A stretch of 64,000 bases of DNA from Fictibacillus arsenicus (GTDB lineage Bacteria; Bacillota; Bacilli; Bacillales; Fictibacillaceae): NCBI RefSeq assembly GCF_001642935.1, contig NZ_CP016761.1, positions 2,790,001-2,854,000 of the forward strand. The letters are read 5' to 3'. The notes beneath the pieces were generated by a model, which was not told the DNA's origin, did no database searches, and saw only the letters and a list, made by a program, of their open reading frames with translations. Of the stretch, positions 44,107-53,602 are shown in pieces. The translations under genes and the position numbers were made by a program. Position 1 is the stretch's first letter; each line of letters begins with the position of its first letter.

Positions 44107-45105
44107 TTATTTTGTAGAATCTCTAAATTGAATACGATGAGGCAATACAACAGTATGTTCTTCCACCGTTTCTTTGTTCATTAACTTTGTCAGCAATCTC
44201 ATTGCTACCGCTCCAATATCATACATAGGCTGTACGACTGTTGATAGGGTTGGACGAACCATAGTCGCAAGTCTGGTATTGTCGAATCCGATAACTTCAA
44301 TATCTTCAGGAACCTTTAAACCGCGATCCTGTGCGCCATGAATAACACCTAAAGCCATTTCGTCTGTTCCTACAAATATAGCGGATGGTTTATTATCACT
44401 ATCAAGGAAAGACTCGACAGCTTCAATACCTGAATCGTACGTGTATTCACCGACAAAAACTTGGCTCTCCTCCACTTTTTTTCCATGTTCTTCTAGCGCT
44501 TTTCGGTAGCCGTTAAACTTATAGTAACCGTTGATTGGATCCTCTAGGGGTCCTGTCACCATAGCGACAGATGAGTGTCCTTTTTCAAGAAGGTTTGTAA
44601 CTGCTTCGTAAACAGCATTTTCATAATCGATATTAACTGAAGGAACTTCTTCGTTCATGTCCACCGTTGCTGCCATAACAATAGGAACCGGAGCACGCTT
44701 GAACTCTTCTACATGCTCTTCTGTAATTTTACCGCCCATGAACACAATTCCATCTACTTGTTTTCCAAGCAGCGTGTTCAATAGATGAATTTCTTTTTCT
44801 TTGTTCTGATCAGAGTTACATAAAATAATATTGTACTTATACATTGTCGCAATATCTTCAATACCCCTTGCTAATTCAGCAAAGAAGATACTTGAGATAT
44901 CAGGGATAATAACCCCTACAGTCGTGGTTTTTTTGCTTGCTAATCCTCTTGCTACTGCATTAGGACGATAGCCTAGTCTTTCAATTGCTTCTAATACCTT
45001 TTTTCGGGTAGACGGCTTAACGTTCGGGTTTCCGTTAACAACGCGTGAAACCGTTGCCATTGAAACGCCTGCCTCGCGTGCCACATCATAAATTGTTGTA
45101 TTCAA
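44107..45105 (-). CDS. ccpA: Catabolite control protein A
   Basis: LacI-family global regulator of carbon catabolite control, active with HPr-Ser46-P. 332 residues. Helix-turn-helix [20 protein letters not shown] (residues 4-23), hinge and minor-groove helix [14 protein letters not shown], and periplasmic-binding-protein-like core with [16 protein letters not shown] and [15 protein letters not shown]. The ATG follows GGAGGACTATTTTTGA. Candidate cre targets in this window are at ackA and megL. No hairpin terminator other than the flanking repeat element. Confidence 0.97.
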   Translation of the reverse strand: MNTTIYDVAREAGVSMATVSRVVNGNPNVKPSTRKKVLEAIERLGYRPNAVARGLASKKTTTVGVIIPDISSIFFAELARGIEDIATMYKYNIILCNSDQNKEKEIHLLNTLLGKQVDGIVFMGGKITEEHVEEFKRAPVPIVMAATVDMNEEVPSVNIDYENAVYEAVTNLLEKGHSSVAMVTGPLEDPINGYYKFNGYRKALEEHGKKVEESQVFVGEYTYDSGIEAVESFLDSDNKPSAIFVGTDEMALGVIHGAQDRGLKVPEDIEVIGFDNTRLATMVRPTLSTVVQPMYDIGAVAMRLLTKLMNKETVEEHTVVLPHRIQFRDSTK

Positions 45106-45308
45106 AAATAGTCCTCCTTTTTACTGCATGTCCGACAGCTATGTAATGCTAATATCATACGATAAAGTAGTAAAGTAGGCAACGAATAGGAGCATGTTTC
45201 ACGATTTATTCAATAATTGAAATGATTTTAAAAGAAAACATACCTATTTTGCTTATTTTTGGCGAAATCAGAGTTTATCATACTCTTTTTAATCCTGAAA
45301 CCATAATA

Positions 45309-45337
45309 AAAACCGGCAGCGTTATTTACTGCCGGCT
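45309..45337 (-). terminator. Intrinsic terminator of aroA
   Basis: CCGGCAG/CTGCCGG stem with a nine-base loop and TTTTTATT on the minus strand, 13 bases after the stop. Confidence 0.85.
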
Positions 45338-45349
45338 AGCTGAAACACT

Positions 45350-46438
45350 CTATACCATCTGATTCATTTTAATAAAGCCCGTTTTAACAAGTTCACTAAC
45401 GAACTTTTCAAACTCGCTAATGTTCATTTGCTGTGCTGCATCCGATAAAGCCACTGCAGGATCTGGATGTACTTCAGCCATAACTCCATCAGCTCCGATA
45501 GCTAACGCTGCTTTAGCCGCAGGAAGGAGCAAGTCCTTTCTCCCTGTAGAATGCGTAACATCTACAAATACGGGAAGATGTGTTTCTTGTTTTAGAATTG
45601 GAACAGCGGTTATATCCAGTGTGTTTCGAGTTGCTCTTTCATAGGTACGGATTCCTCTCTCACAAAGGATGATCTGGCCGTTTCCTTGAGACATGATGTA
45701 CTCAGCTGAATTGATAAACTCTTCGATCGTAGCAGATAACCCTCTTTTTAAAAGAATAGGCTTGTCTATCTTCCCTGCAGCTTTTAGTAATTCGTAGTTT
45801 TGCATATTTCTTGCACCGATTTGAATGATATCCAAATACTCAGAAGCCATTTCTAAATCATCTGGATGAACGATTTCACTGATTACTGCGCAGTTGTATT
45901 CATCTGCAACTTTTTTTAATATGTTCAGCCCTTCAATACCAAGTCCTTGAAAATCGTATGGAGAAGTACGAGGTTTAAACGCCCCGCCACGAAGAATCCT
46001 CAAACCATTGTCCGTTACAGCTTGTGCTACTTCTGCTGTTTGTTCATAGCTTTCTACAGCACATGGCCCCGCAATCAGGATTGGGCTCCCGCTTCCGATT
46101 TCAGTCCCTTTTACCGATATAATAGTATCCTCTGACCGCTGTTTTCTGGATACGAGCAGCGCCTTTCTATGATCATCTTCTTGTAGTTCCAGACCTGCTT
46201 TAAATATTTCTTTAAAAAGGTGCTGCATAGTAGCTGTTTCAAACGGACCGTCATTTTCTGATGCAATTAAGTTCAGCATGTGTCTTTCTCTTACAGGATC
46301 ATATTTTTTCATGCCTTGTGCGGTCTTAATCTTTCCGATCTTCTGAACAAGCTCGCCTCGTTTACTGATTAACTCCAAAAGCTCTTTATTGACTTCATCA
46401 AGCTCGGTCCGTAATGTGTTTAATTCTGGATGATTCAT
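45350..46438 (-). CDS. aroA: Bifunctional chorismate mutase / DAHP synthase
   Basis: First step of the shikimate pathway, with feedback sensing through the fused mutase. 362 residues: AroQ-type chorismate mutase (about 1-88; [23 protein letters not shown]) and type I KDPG-family DAHP synthase (about 105-350; [60 protein letters not shown]). The ATG follows AGAGGTG. Same position beside ccpA as in B. subtilis aroA (aroG). Confidence 0.96.
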   Translation of the reverse strand: MNHPELNTLRTELDEVNKELLELISKRGELVQKIGKIKTAQGMKKYDPVRERHMLNLIASENDGPFETATMQHLFKEIFKAGLELQEDDHRKALLVSRKQRSEDTIISVKGTEIGSGSPILIAGPCAVESYEQTAEVAQAVTDNGLRILRGGAFKPRTSPYDFQGLGIEGLNILKKVADEYNCAVISEIVHPDDLEMASEYLDIIQIGARNMQNYELLKAAGKIDKPILLKRGLSATIEEFINSAEYIMSQGNGQIILCERGIRTYERATRNTLDITAVPILKQETHLPVFVDVTHSTGRKDLLLPAAKAALAIGADGVMAEVHPDPAVALSDAAQQMNISEFEKFVSELVKTGFIKMNQMV

Positions 46439-46567
46439 CTATATACACCTCTGTATTTATAAAATGTAAAAAATGTGATACATTTCTAATAATTAGGCTA
46501 TAAAATTATCAGCTTTAAATCGTTTAAACAATTCCTTACGTCTATCGTATCAAAAAGAGGTGCCTTC

Positions 46568-48721
46568 GTGGACAAAAATCTTTTATTTGCACTGGATATC
46601 GGCACTCGCTCAGTTGTCGGTATAATATTAAAGCAGCATTCTGATGGAAAATATGAAGTTTTGCATATGAAAGTCATGGAACATGAAGAGCGTTCTATGC
46701 TGGATGGACAAATCCATCATATACCTGCCGTTGCTAAAGTTATTAAAAAAATTAAAGAACAGCTTGAAACGGAAACTGGACCACTCCAAAAAGTTTGTGT
46801 AGCTGCTGCAGGACGAGCATTAAAAACAGTAAAAGGCAGATCAGAAAGAGACATATCAGCAGTTGCTGTAGCAATGCAAGAAGAAGTTATACATATGGAG
46901 CTTGCTGCCGTTCAGCATGCTCAGTTCCAGCTGGCTAGCATACTGGATGAAAAATCTAATCACATCTACGATTGTGTAGGATATTCGGTTCTTCATTATT
47001 ACCTGGATGATCAGGAAATCGGAAGCTTTATCGGTCAGCAAGGTTTAACAGCTTCCGTGGAGGTAATCGCAACATTTCTCCCAAGAGTGGTTGTCGAATC
47101 CTTAATTAGAGCTTTACGAGAAGCAGATCTTGAGATGGAGGCTTTAACACTCGAGCCAATTGCAGCAATCAATGTGCTGATCCCCCAATCTATGAGGAAA
47201 TTAAATGTGGCTCTCGTTGACATAGGTGCAGGAACATCTGATATAGCTTTAACAGCCGAAGGTACTGTTGTGGCTTATGGTATGGTTCCAGTAGCAGGGG
47301 ATGAAATCACTGAAGCGATCAGCTCAGAGTTCCTATTGGATTTCCCAGTGGCTGAAGAAATGAAGCGATCCCTATTCAATAAAGATTTTGTGGAATATAC
47401 CGATATTTTAGGATTTTCTGCAAAGAAATCTAAATTCGAAGTTCTAGAAAAAATACAGCCAGCTATTGAAAATCTTGCTGAAAAAATAACGCAAGAAATT
47501 CTTCAGCTGAATGCAAAACCACCGCAAGCTGTCATGCTTGTAGGCGGAGGAAGCATGACACCAAGGCTGCGTGAGAAAATTGCAGAAAAACTTAATTTAC
47601 CAATAGAACGTGCAGCTATTCGGGGTATTGATGCTATAACATCACTTACTTCATCCATTAAACAGACCGGTCCTGAATTTGTTACCCCTGTTGGGATTGG
47701 GATAGCTGCAAGAGAAAATCCTGTAAAATATGTAACCGTCACTGTAAACGAAAAAACGATAAGGTTATTCGAAGTAAAAAAACTAACAATTGGGGATGCG
47801 CTTATAGCAGGCGGCGCTGACCTTTCAAAGCTATATGGCAGACCTGGAATGGGTCTAATGATCAAAGTCAATGGTGAAGTAAAAATGTTTAAAGGCGGTC
47901 TTGGCACTCCACCGCAAATTATTATGAGCGGAAAGGAAGCCTCTCTTTCGCATGAAATTTTTGACGGAGCTGTTATCTCCTATAATGCAGGCGTAAATGG
48001 AGCAAATGCCTCTATTGTCGCAAGTGAAGCCGTTTCAGAACATTTAATTAAAACGATTGTAATTGATGGTGAACCGACAACCATCGAAACGCAATATTAT
48101 GTTAATCATCAATCTGTTACCCCTGATACTCTATTAAATGACCGGGATGAACTTATTTCTTATTTTCCTAGTACTATAGAAGAAATGATGGAGATAAAAG
48201 GTTTGCACCTGATCGACAACAACTCTTCATTCTCTGTAAAAGTCGACGGCAAGCCAATCCAATTGTCCCGCAGTATAAATAATTCCATTTATTTAAACGG
48301 CTGTGTCATGGTTAGAGGATCAAACTGGAACGATGGTGATCATCTCACTTTCGAAGCTGCTAAAGACAAACAGGTAACCTTAAAAGATTTACTTGATGTT
48401 CTTCAGTTAAATCTTCTTCAATCCTGTTCGGTAACATTTAATAATGAAGAAGTATCACTGACCAGGCCTTTATTCAAGTTCTACCGTAATGGTGAGTCAC
48501 TTACGGAAGATTCTGTTCTTTATCCAAATGACGAACTAAATATGGAAAAAACAAAACAGCAGCCGTTTATTTTTCAGGATATTTTTACAAAGGTTGATAT
48601 TGCAATTTCCCCGCGGCCAGGTGAAACATTAGTCATATTAAAAAACAAAGAAAAAGCAGGCTTTCAAACAGAGATTGAAACAGGAAATTCATTAGAATTA
48701 AAGTTTGAGGTTCCTATTTAA
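46568..48721 (+). CDS. FtsA-like actin-fold protein with a long C-terminal extension
   Basis: A 717-residue protein. Residues 1 to about 385 are an FtsA/PilM-type ATPase: LLFALDIGTRSVVGII (phosphate 1), an SHS2-type insert near 70-150, LVDIGAGTSDIALTAEG (phosphate 2) and VMLVGGGSMTPRLREKIAE (adenosine motif). True FtsA stops near 430 with an amphipathic membrane helix; here there is none. Instead about 330 further residues follow, with two repeats of beta-rich, KVDGKPIQLSRS-like segments. GTG start after AGAGGTG. The function is unknown; it is not the cell-division FtsA, which is normally paired with ftsZ. Confidence 0.8.
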   Translation: MDKNLLFALDIGTRSVVGIILKQHSDGKYEVLHMKVMEHEERSMLDGQIHHIPAVAKVIKKIKEQLETETGPLQKVCVAAAGRALKTVKGRSERDISAVAVAMQEEVIHMELAAVQHAQFQLASILDEKSNHIYDCVGYSVLHYYLDDQEIGSFIGQQGLTASVEVIATFLPRVVVESLIRALREADLEMEALTLEPIAAINVLIPQSMRKLNVALVDIGAGTSDIALTAEGTVVAYGMVPVAGDEITEAISSEFLLDFPVAEEMKRSLFNKDFVEYTDILGFSAKKSKFEVLEKIQPAIENLAEKITQEILQLNAKPPQAVMLVGGGSMTPRLREKIAEKLNLPIERAAIRGIDAITSLTSSIKQTGPEFVTPVGIGIAARENPVKYVTVTVNEKTIRLFEVKKLTIGDALIAGGADLSKLYGRPGMGLMIKVNGEVKMFKGGLGTPPQIIMSGKEASLSHEIFDGAVISYNAGVNGANASIVASEAVSEHLIKTIVIDGEPTTIETQYYVNHQSVTPDTLLNDRDELISYFPSTIEEMMEIKGLHLIDNNSSFSVKVDGKPIQLSRSINNSIYLNGCVMVRGSNWNDGDHLTFEAAKDKQVTLKDLLDVLQLNLLQSCSVTFNNEEVSLTRPLFKFYRNGESLTEDSVLYPNDELNMEKTKQQPFIFQDIFTKVDIAISPRPGETLVILKNKEKAGFQTEIETGNSLELKFEVPI

Positions 48722-48730
48722 TGACCATTT

Positions 48731-48980
48731 AAGTTGATTGGAGCGGAAGGTGCGAGACTCCAGCGTGCCAACCACCTGAAAATACTTCTTGTAAGGCATG
48801 CACGAGGAACACGCTGAGTCAGGATTTGCTTGTAGACGCAGGAGCACACTAACTTCCTTGAAGGTGAGACCCCGTCAGCGCGAAGCGATAGGGAGGCTCA
48901 CCGCACGCCCCGCGGAAAGCGAGCATCCTGGAGCAGAAATCAACCACTTTCAAGGGCAACAAAGCTTGCTAAAACAATCT
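48731..48980 (-). repeat. Dispersed GC-rich element copy 6 (B' to A', end-truncated)
   Basis: Lacks the B terminal repeat; begins AGTTGATTGGAGCGGAAGGT next to the FtsA-like stop. It carries the same extra internal segment as copy 3b (GGCATGCACGAGGAACACGC, TTGTAGACGCAGGAGCA), then the A' side GCTCACCGCACGCCCCGCGG and GGGCAACAAAGCTTGCTAAAACAATC. Confidence 0.82.
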
Positions 48981-48986
48981 TAAAGA

Positions 48987-49017
48987 AAAAGCGCAGCAGT
49001 CTACCTGCTACGCTTTT
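48987..49017 (-). terminator. Intrinsic terminator of ytxJ
   Basis: AAAAGCGCAGCAG/CTGCTACGCTTTT stem with one mismatch and a five-base loop. It overlaps the ytxJ stop codon. Confidence 0.75.
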
Positions 49018-49346
49018 GTTTTTTCATTTGCCTGAGTCAATTTTTTATTTGTGATATTCCAATGTGAATCATGCCAAACGACTGTATCATCTTCAAAAAT
49101 CAGTACTTGTGGTGATTCATGTTTTACTCCTGTTTGATCTGCAATCAGATTAGAAAGCGGTCTGGAGTCTTGAACATTCAAGTAATAAAGCGTTTCTTCT
49201 TCATTTTCAGAAGCAAATTTTTGGTATTCTTTAAAAGCTTCATGACTTACAGGACATGTTGTACTGTTCTTCATAATAATGAGACGTTTTTTTTGTTCCT
49301 TAACTAAATTCCAATCCTGTTCATTTTGCAGTTGAATAAGTGACAT
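49008..49346 (-). CDS. ytxJ: Bacilliredoxin-like protein YtxJ (BrxC)
   Basis: A 112-residue thioredoxin-fold monothiol protein of the bacillithiol system, which resolves bacillithiol mixed disulfides. The active site is STTCPVSHEAF with a single Cys31, as in BrxC. The ATG at 49346 follows GGAGGTAG. Third gene of ytxG-ytxH-ytxJ, but a terminator-like hairpin lies between ytxH and ytxJ, so its expression may be reduced or separate. Confidence 0.93.
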   Translation of the reverse strand: MSLIQLQNEQDWNLVKEQKKRLIIMKNSTTCPVSHEAFKEYQKFASENEEETLYYLNVQDSRPLSNLIADQTGVKHESPQVLIFEDDTVVWHDSHWNITNKKLTQANEKTKA

Positions 49347-49374
49347 TAATAATCTACCTCCATAATAAAAAGAC

Positions 49375-49401
49375 AAGAAAAAGAATCTGATTCTTTTTCT
49401 T
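49375..49401 (-). terminator. Hairpin between ytxH and ytxJ
   Basis: AAGAAAAAGAATC/GATTCTTTTTCTT perfect 13-bp AT-rich stem with a one-base loop region. It could attenuate transcription into ytxJ. Confidence 0.55.
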
Positions 49402-49427
49402 ATCTTTTCATATTTGTTATTTACTTA

Positions 49428-49850
49428 TCAATATTTTTGCTCTACTAATTCTTGCTCATTTGCTGGATCATAATCTAATGTCTTTTCGTCTTGGATATCG
49501 TCTGTAATTTCACCATACAATTCGGACGCATTCTCTTCTTCTTTTGCACGCCATTTATCAATGTCTTTGCGCAGGTTAGAAGTTAAATCTTTAACTTTTG
49601 TAGCTACTTGATTCGATTGCTCGGAAACAGTACGTACAATATTTGAGGATTTCTCACGAGCTAAATGAGAAAACTCGTTACTTTTATCCTTTAAATACAC
49701 AGCTTGTTCATTTAAATCACTTCGCAACTCTTTTCCTGCTTTAGGAGCCAATAATAATGCTGCCGCTGCCCCTAACATACCGCCAACGAGAGCACCGATC
49801 ATAAAATCCTTGCTGTCAATGTTTTGATTGTTGTTATTGTTGTTGCTCAT
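49428..49850 (-). CDS. ytxH: YtxH-domain general stress protein
   Basis: A 140-residue protein with an Asn/Gln-rich N-terminus (MSNNNNNNQN), a glycine-alanine membrane segment (about residues 16-37, GALVGGMLGAAAALLLAPKAG, the YtxH domain) and a helical charged tail. The ATG directly follows the ytxG stop TAA, whose last codons hold the GGAGGAG ribosome site, so translation is coupled. Sigma-B-controlled stress gene in B. subtilis; function unknown. Confidence 0.92.
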   Translation of the reverse strand: MSNNNNNNQNIDSKDFMIGALVGGMLGAAAALLLAPKAGKELRSDLNEQAVYLKDKSNEFSHLAREKSSNIVRTVSEQSNQVATKVKDLTSNLRKDIDKWRAKEEENASELYGEITDDIQDEKTLDYDPANEQELVEQKY

Positions 49851-50306
49851 TTACACTCCTCCTCTTGAATATTGGTTTGTCGCTGAATCAACATTGGATT
49901 TTTTGAGCTTATACTTCTCCCATAAATTCAATGCTGCATTTCCCCATTGAACCGCTTGCGATATTTGCTTAGACTGCCGCTCCGTTTCTACCGTGATCTG
50001 GTCAGTAACTTTACGGACAGATTGGTTCACCTTTTGAACAGATTGACCAAAATCCTGTACTGCAGAGAAAACGTGATTTAATGAATCAGATTTCTTTTGA
50101 ACATCCTCGGCTAACTGGTTTGTTTTATGTAACAAATCGGTTGTCTCGCGCGTCACGCCGTCTAGTTGTTTTTCCAGACTTCCAAGCGTTACCGCGACAT
50201 TATCGAGGGTTATTTGCAAGGACTTTAAAGCTCTTGATAAAAAATAAACGAGTACAACAAATGCTACTGCAATGATAGCTACACTGATTGAAATAATGGT
50301 TTCCAT
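49851..50306 (-). CDS. ytxG: DUF948 general stress protein YtxG
   Basis: A 151-residue protein with one N-terminal membrane helix (about residues 3-24) and a long amphipathic coiled coil with T/Q/V heptads (DUF948). The ATG at 50306 is used; the GTG 12 bases earlier is part of the AGGAGGTG ribosome site. It heads the ytxGHJ operon behind a sigma-B-like promoter. Confidence 0.92.
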   Translation of the reverse strand: METIISISVAIIAVAFVVLVYFLSRALKSLQITLDNVAVTLGSLEKQLDGVTRETTDLLHKTNQLAEDVQKKSDSLNHVFSAVQDFGQSVQKVNQSVRKVTDQITVETERQSKQISQAVQWGNAALNLWEKYKLKKSNVDSATNQYSRGGV

Positions 50307-50341
50307 TATACGAGACACCTCCTGAAAGTATATTATTAGCT

Positions 50342-50367
50342 TTTCCCGAGTTTATATCAAAGGAAAC
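50342..50367 (-). promoter_or_regulatory. Candidate sigma-B promoter of ytxGHJ
   Basis: Minus strand GTTTCC (50367-50362), a 14-bp spacer and GGGAAA (50347-50342), agreeing with GTTT-N12-15-GGGWAW. It lies 36 bases upstream of the ytxG ATG; this operon is a known sigma-B target in B. subtilis. Confidence 0.6.
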
Positions 50368-50483
50368 GTGTTTTATTAAGTATTCTGGGCTTAAAGCTAA
50401 ATTCCTTTAATAGAACATTACAAATTGTTTAAATTAAGTTAAAATAAAGAAGATATTAAATATATATAGGGGGATTATTCAAC

Positions 50484-51596
50484 ATGAGAGATCCGCGAAT
50501 TCAGCAACTCGCAAAAAACTTGATTACATACTCGGTAAACTTACAAAAAGGTGAGAAAGTTCTCATCGAAAACTTTGGACTGCAAAAAGAATTAGTAAAT
50601 GCATTAGTACAAGAAGCATATGCTGCTGGAGGATATCCTTTTGTATTACTAAAAGATCATTCAGTAATGCGTGCACAGTATACTCAAGCATCTGAAGAAC
50701 AAATGGAGATGATCGCAAAGCATGAAGGAGAGCTAATGAGCCAGATGGATGCTTATATCGGCTTGCGCTCAGGTGACAACATCAACGAAATGTCAGATGT
50801 TCCTTCTGAAAAGATGGCACTCTATGAAAAAACCATTTTTGCAATGCACCGCAAGATTCGTATAAAGAAAACAAAATGGTGTGTTCTTCGTTATCCAAAT
50901 GCTTCAATGGCACAATCAGCCAGCATGAGTACTGAAGCATTTGAGGATTTCTATTTTGAAGTCTGCAACCTTGATTACGGCAAGATGGATGAAGCAATGA
51001 CCGCACTAAAAGATTTAATGGATAAAACAGATAAAGTGCGTATTACGGGACCAGGAACAGACCTGTCGTTCTCTATTAAAGATATTCCTTCTATCAAATG
51101 TTCGGGCCAGAACAATATTCCTGATGGAGAAGTATTTACAGCTCCAGTTAAAGATTCAGTAAATGGAACTATTTCTTACAATACTCCTTCACCTTACAAT
51201 GGCTTCACTTTTGAAAATGTACAATTAACTTTTGAAAATGGGAAAATTGTTAAGGCGACAGCAAACGATTCAGAGCGTATCAACAAAATCTTTGATACTG
51301 ATGAAGGTTCCCGTTATGTTGGTGAGTTTGCAATTGGTGTAAATCCATTTATCAAACACCCGATGAAAGATATCTTATTTGATGAGAAGATTGACGGAAG
51401 TTTCCACTTCACTCCAGGTCAAGCTTATGAAGAAGCTTATAACGGAAATGAATCTAACATTCACTGGGATATGGTAATGATTCAGCGCCCTGATTACGGC
51501 GGTGGAGAAATCTATTTTGATGATGTTTTAATCCGTAAAGATGGTGTATTCGTATTGCCAGATCTTGAACAGTTGAATCCAGAGAACTTAAAGTAA
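50484..51596 (+). CDS. M29-family aminopeptidase
   Basis: A 370-residue metallo-aminopeptidase of the thermophilic M29 family (AmpS/AmpII). Recognisable blocks are LITYSVNLQKGEKVLIENFG at the N-terminus, VRITGPGTDLSFSIKDIP near residue 187, NIPDGEVFTAPVKDSVNGTI near 210 (metal ligand Glu) and the C-terminal SNIHWDMVMIQRPDYGGGEIYFDD with His and Asp ligands. Somewhat shorter than AmpS of about 410 residues, so it is a distinct subgroup. GGGGGATT precedes the ATG. Divergent from ytxG. Confidence 0.9.
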   Translation: MRDPRIQQLAKNLITYSVNLQKGEKVLIENFGLQKELVNALVQEAYAAGGYPFVLLKDHSVMRAQYTQASEEQMEMIAKHEGELMSQMDAYIGLRSGDNINEMSDVPSEKMALYEKTIFAMHRKIRIKKTKWCVLRYPNASMAQSASMSTEAFEDFYFEVCNLDYGKMDEAMTALKDLMDKTDKVRITGPGTDLSFSIKDIPSIKCSGQNNIPDGEVFTAPVKDSVNGTISYNTPSPYNGFTFENVQLTFENGKIVKATANDSERINKIFDTDEGSRYVGEFAIGVNPFIKHPMKDILFDEKIDGSFHFTPGQAYEEAYNGNESNIHWDMVMIQRPDYGGGEIYFDDVLIRKDGVFVLPDLEQLNPENLK

Positions 51597-51605
51597 TATA
51601 AATGG

Positions 51606-51633
51606 GACCGCCCTATAGTTAATTTAGGCGGTC
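51606..51633 (+). terminator. Intrinsic terminator of the aminopeptidase gene
   Basis: GACCGCC/GGCGGTC stem with a 14-base loop and TTTTCT tail, 10 bases after the stop. Confidence 0.78.
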
Positions 51634-51642
51634 TTTTCTAAT

Positions 51643-51866
51643 GGCTGTTTTCGTAAACTTTGCTGCTTTTGGAAGTAATTGATTTCCGTTACAGGTTGCT
51701 CGCTTTCCACGGGGCGTGCCGTGAGCCTCCTAGCGCTTTGCGCAGTTAGGAGTCTCACCTGTCACACTCGTCCCGTAGGAGTCTCGCACCTTGCACTCCA
51801 ATCAACATCTCAAAGAAGAGAATGGAACCAAATTACTCAAAAGCAAAAATCTTTTAGAGAAAAGCC
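51643..51866 (+). repeat. Dispersed GC-rich element copy 7 (A to B)
   Basis: Starts GGCTGTTTTCGTAAACTTTG. Hairpin 51721-51758 has GTGAGCCTCCTA and TTAGGAGTCTCAC arms around GCGCTTTGCGC. Ends GCAAAAATCTTTTAGAGAAAAGCC. It uses the short B half without insert. Together with array 4 it fills the 468-bp gap between the aminopeptidase gene and murC. Confidence 0.88.
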
Positions 51867-51914
51867 TTTCTAATAGATAGCTGAATATTATTGTATGTGT
51901 TCTTTTATTTGTTA

Positions 51915-51992
51915 CGCGTTCGCGCAAAAACATGTGTGTTTCATGCAGAACATTGCTAGTCCCGCGCCAATTCCTTTTAGTTTCACGCGGTA
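51915..51992. repeat. 21-bp phased array 4 (core CRYGC)
   Basis: CGCGCA, CATGCA, CGCGCC and CACGCG recur at 51921, 51942, 51963 and 51984 (steps of 21), each after TT or TCC. It is the most degenerate of the four arrays and lies 50 bp beyond element copy 7. Confidence 0.5.
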
Positions 51993-52009
51993 CCTCCAAA
52001 TCTTAATCC

Positions 52010-52062
52010 AAAAAAAAGCTGACACCATAAAGTTTTATCATTATGGGTCAGCTTCTTTTTTC
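52010..52062 (-). terminator. Intrinsic terminator of murC
   Basis: AGCTGACACCATAA/TTATGGGTCAGCT stem with one mismatch and T-rich tail on the minus strand. Confidence 0.85.
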
Positions 52063-52064
52063 TC

Positions 52065-53372
52065 TTATGGAGTTGCTGTAAGTGCTTCTTCGTATGCTCT
52101 TTGGAACTTTTGGATGTCACCAGCTCCCATGAACAGAAGTACACCATTATCGAATTTCTTAAGAACATCGATGGTATCTTCTGATATAAGCTCCGCATTA
52201 GGAATCTTTTCTTTAAGATTATCGATTGAGAGATTACCAGCATTTTCTCTAGCGGAACCAAATATATCACAAAGGTATACATGGTCAGCTTCGCTTAGGC
52301 TCTCTGCAAATTCATCCAGGAAAGTTTTTGTGCGGGTAAACGTATGCGGCTGGAAAATAGCAACCACTTCACGATTTTTATACTTATATTTTGTAGCTTC
52401 GATTGTAACTTTAATTTCAGTCGGATGATGCGCATAGTCGTCAATCAAGATTTGATCGCCAACTGCCTTTTCTGAAAATCTGCGCTTCACACCTGAAAAG
52501 GTCTTTAACTGCTCTTTAATAATATCCATTGGCAGTGTTTCGTAATGACAGATCGCAATCACTGCTAATGCATTCAATACATTATGAGTTCCGTATCCAG
52601 GAATCTGGAACGTACCATAAAACGTATTTCGCACAAATACATCAAAAGTCGTACCTTCATCACCGCGTTGAATGTTTTTAGCCTGAAAATCGTTATGATC
52701 TTCAAATCCGTAAAATACAACGGGAACTTGAGCATGTATTTGTTGAAGATTTGCATCATCTCCGCATGCGATAATCGCTTTTTTCACTTGCATCGCCATC
52801 TGTTGGAATGCGCTGATTACATCATCCAAGTCAGAAAAGTAATCAGGATGATCAAAGTCGATGTTTGTAATGATTGCATAATCTGGTTCATATGAAAGAA
52901 AATGTCTTCGGTATTCACACGCTTCAAACACAAAGTATTCGCTTCCCATGCTTCCTTTTCCGGTTCCATCTCCGATAAGGAAAGAAGTAGGCTTTGCTGC
53001 CCCTACAACATGTGCAAGCAGTCCCGTCGTTGAAGTCTTTCCGTGTGAACCTGTAACGGCAATAGAAGTGAAGTTAGAAAGAAATTCACCAAGAAAGTGA
53101 TGATACCTGTGAATCGGTATATTCTTTTCATTTGCAGCTTGAATTTCCTCATGCTGCTCACCAAATGCATTACCTGCAATAATGGTTTGACCCTCTTGAA
53201 TGTTATTTTTGTCAAACGGTAACACAGGAATGTTTCTCTCTTCCAGCGCTGACTGCGTAAAAATGTATTGAGTAATATCAGATCCTTGTACATCATGACC
53301 CATGTCATGAAGGATTTGTGCCAACGGGCTCATCCCTGTCCCTTTAATTCCAATAAAATGGTATTGTGTCAT
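52065..53372 (-). CDS. murC: UDP-N-acetylmuramate--L-alanine ligase
   Basis: Adds L-alanine to UDP-MurNAc, the first peptide step of peptidoglycan synthesis in the cytoplasm. 435 residues. N-terminal Rossmann motif [16 protein letters not shown] loop [12 protein letters not shown] (residues 107-117), [10 protein letters not shown] and [14 protein letters not shown]. The ATG follows GGAGGGC. The 230-bp gap upstream to 53602 shows no gene. Same position between ytxG and sftA as in B. subtilis. Confidence 0.97.
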   Translation of the reverse strand: MTQYHFIGIKGTGMSPLAQILHDMGHDVQGSDITQYIFTQSALEERNIPVLPFDKNNIQEGQTIIAGNAFGEQHEEIQAANEKNIPIHRYHHFLGEFLSNFTSIAVTGSHGKTSTTGLLAHVVGAAKPTSFLIGDGTGKGSMGSEYFVFEACEYRRHFLSYEPDYAIITNIDFDHPDYFSDLDDVISAFQQMAMQVKKAIIACGDDANLQQIHAQVPVVFYGFEDHNDFQAKNIQRGDEGTTFDVFVRNTFYGTFQIPGYGTHNVLNALAVIAICHYETLPMDIIKEQLKTFSGVKRRFSEKAVGDQILIDDYAHHPTEIKVTIEATKYKYKNREVVAIFQPHTFTRTKTFLDEFAESLSEADHVYLCDIFGSARENAGNLSIDNLKEKIPNAELISEDTIDVLKKFDNGVLLFMGAGDIQKFQRAYEEALTATP

Positions 53373-53602
53373 GTAAAGCCCTCCACAAAAAGAACACCTT
53401 CTAAAAGGCCTATTTGTATTATTATATGCCTGATTACTTGAATGGTTATATCTTACAAATTACAGGCTGATTCAATACTTGAACCATTATAGCAAAAATT
53501 AAGTATCATCACCATGATAGACAGATGATAAGATTCTATAGTCCGATATTAAAAGAATACCTTCCTATAACTTCACCAAAAAAATGAATATTTAATCCAA
53601 AT

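Noticed and set aside
53373-53602. Possible gene or regulator RNA in the gap downstream of the phosphoribosyltransferase and upstream of murC
   Set aside because: Only an imperfect ACTTGAA-N3-TTATA repeat is visible; no ribosome site, terminator or structured motif.
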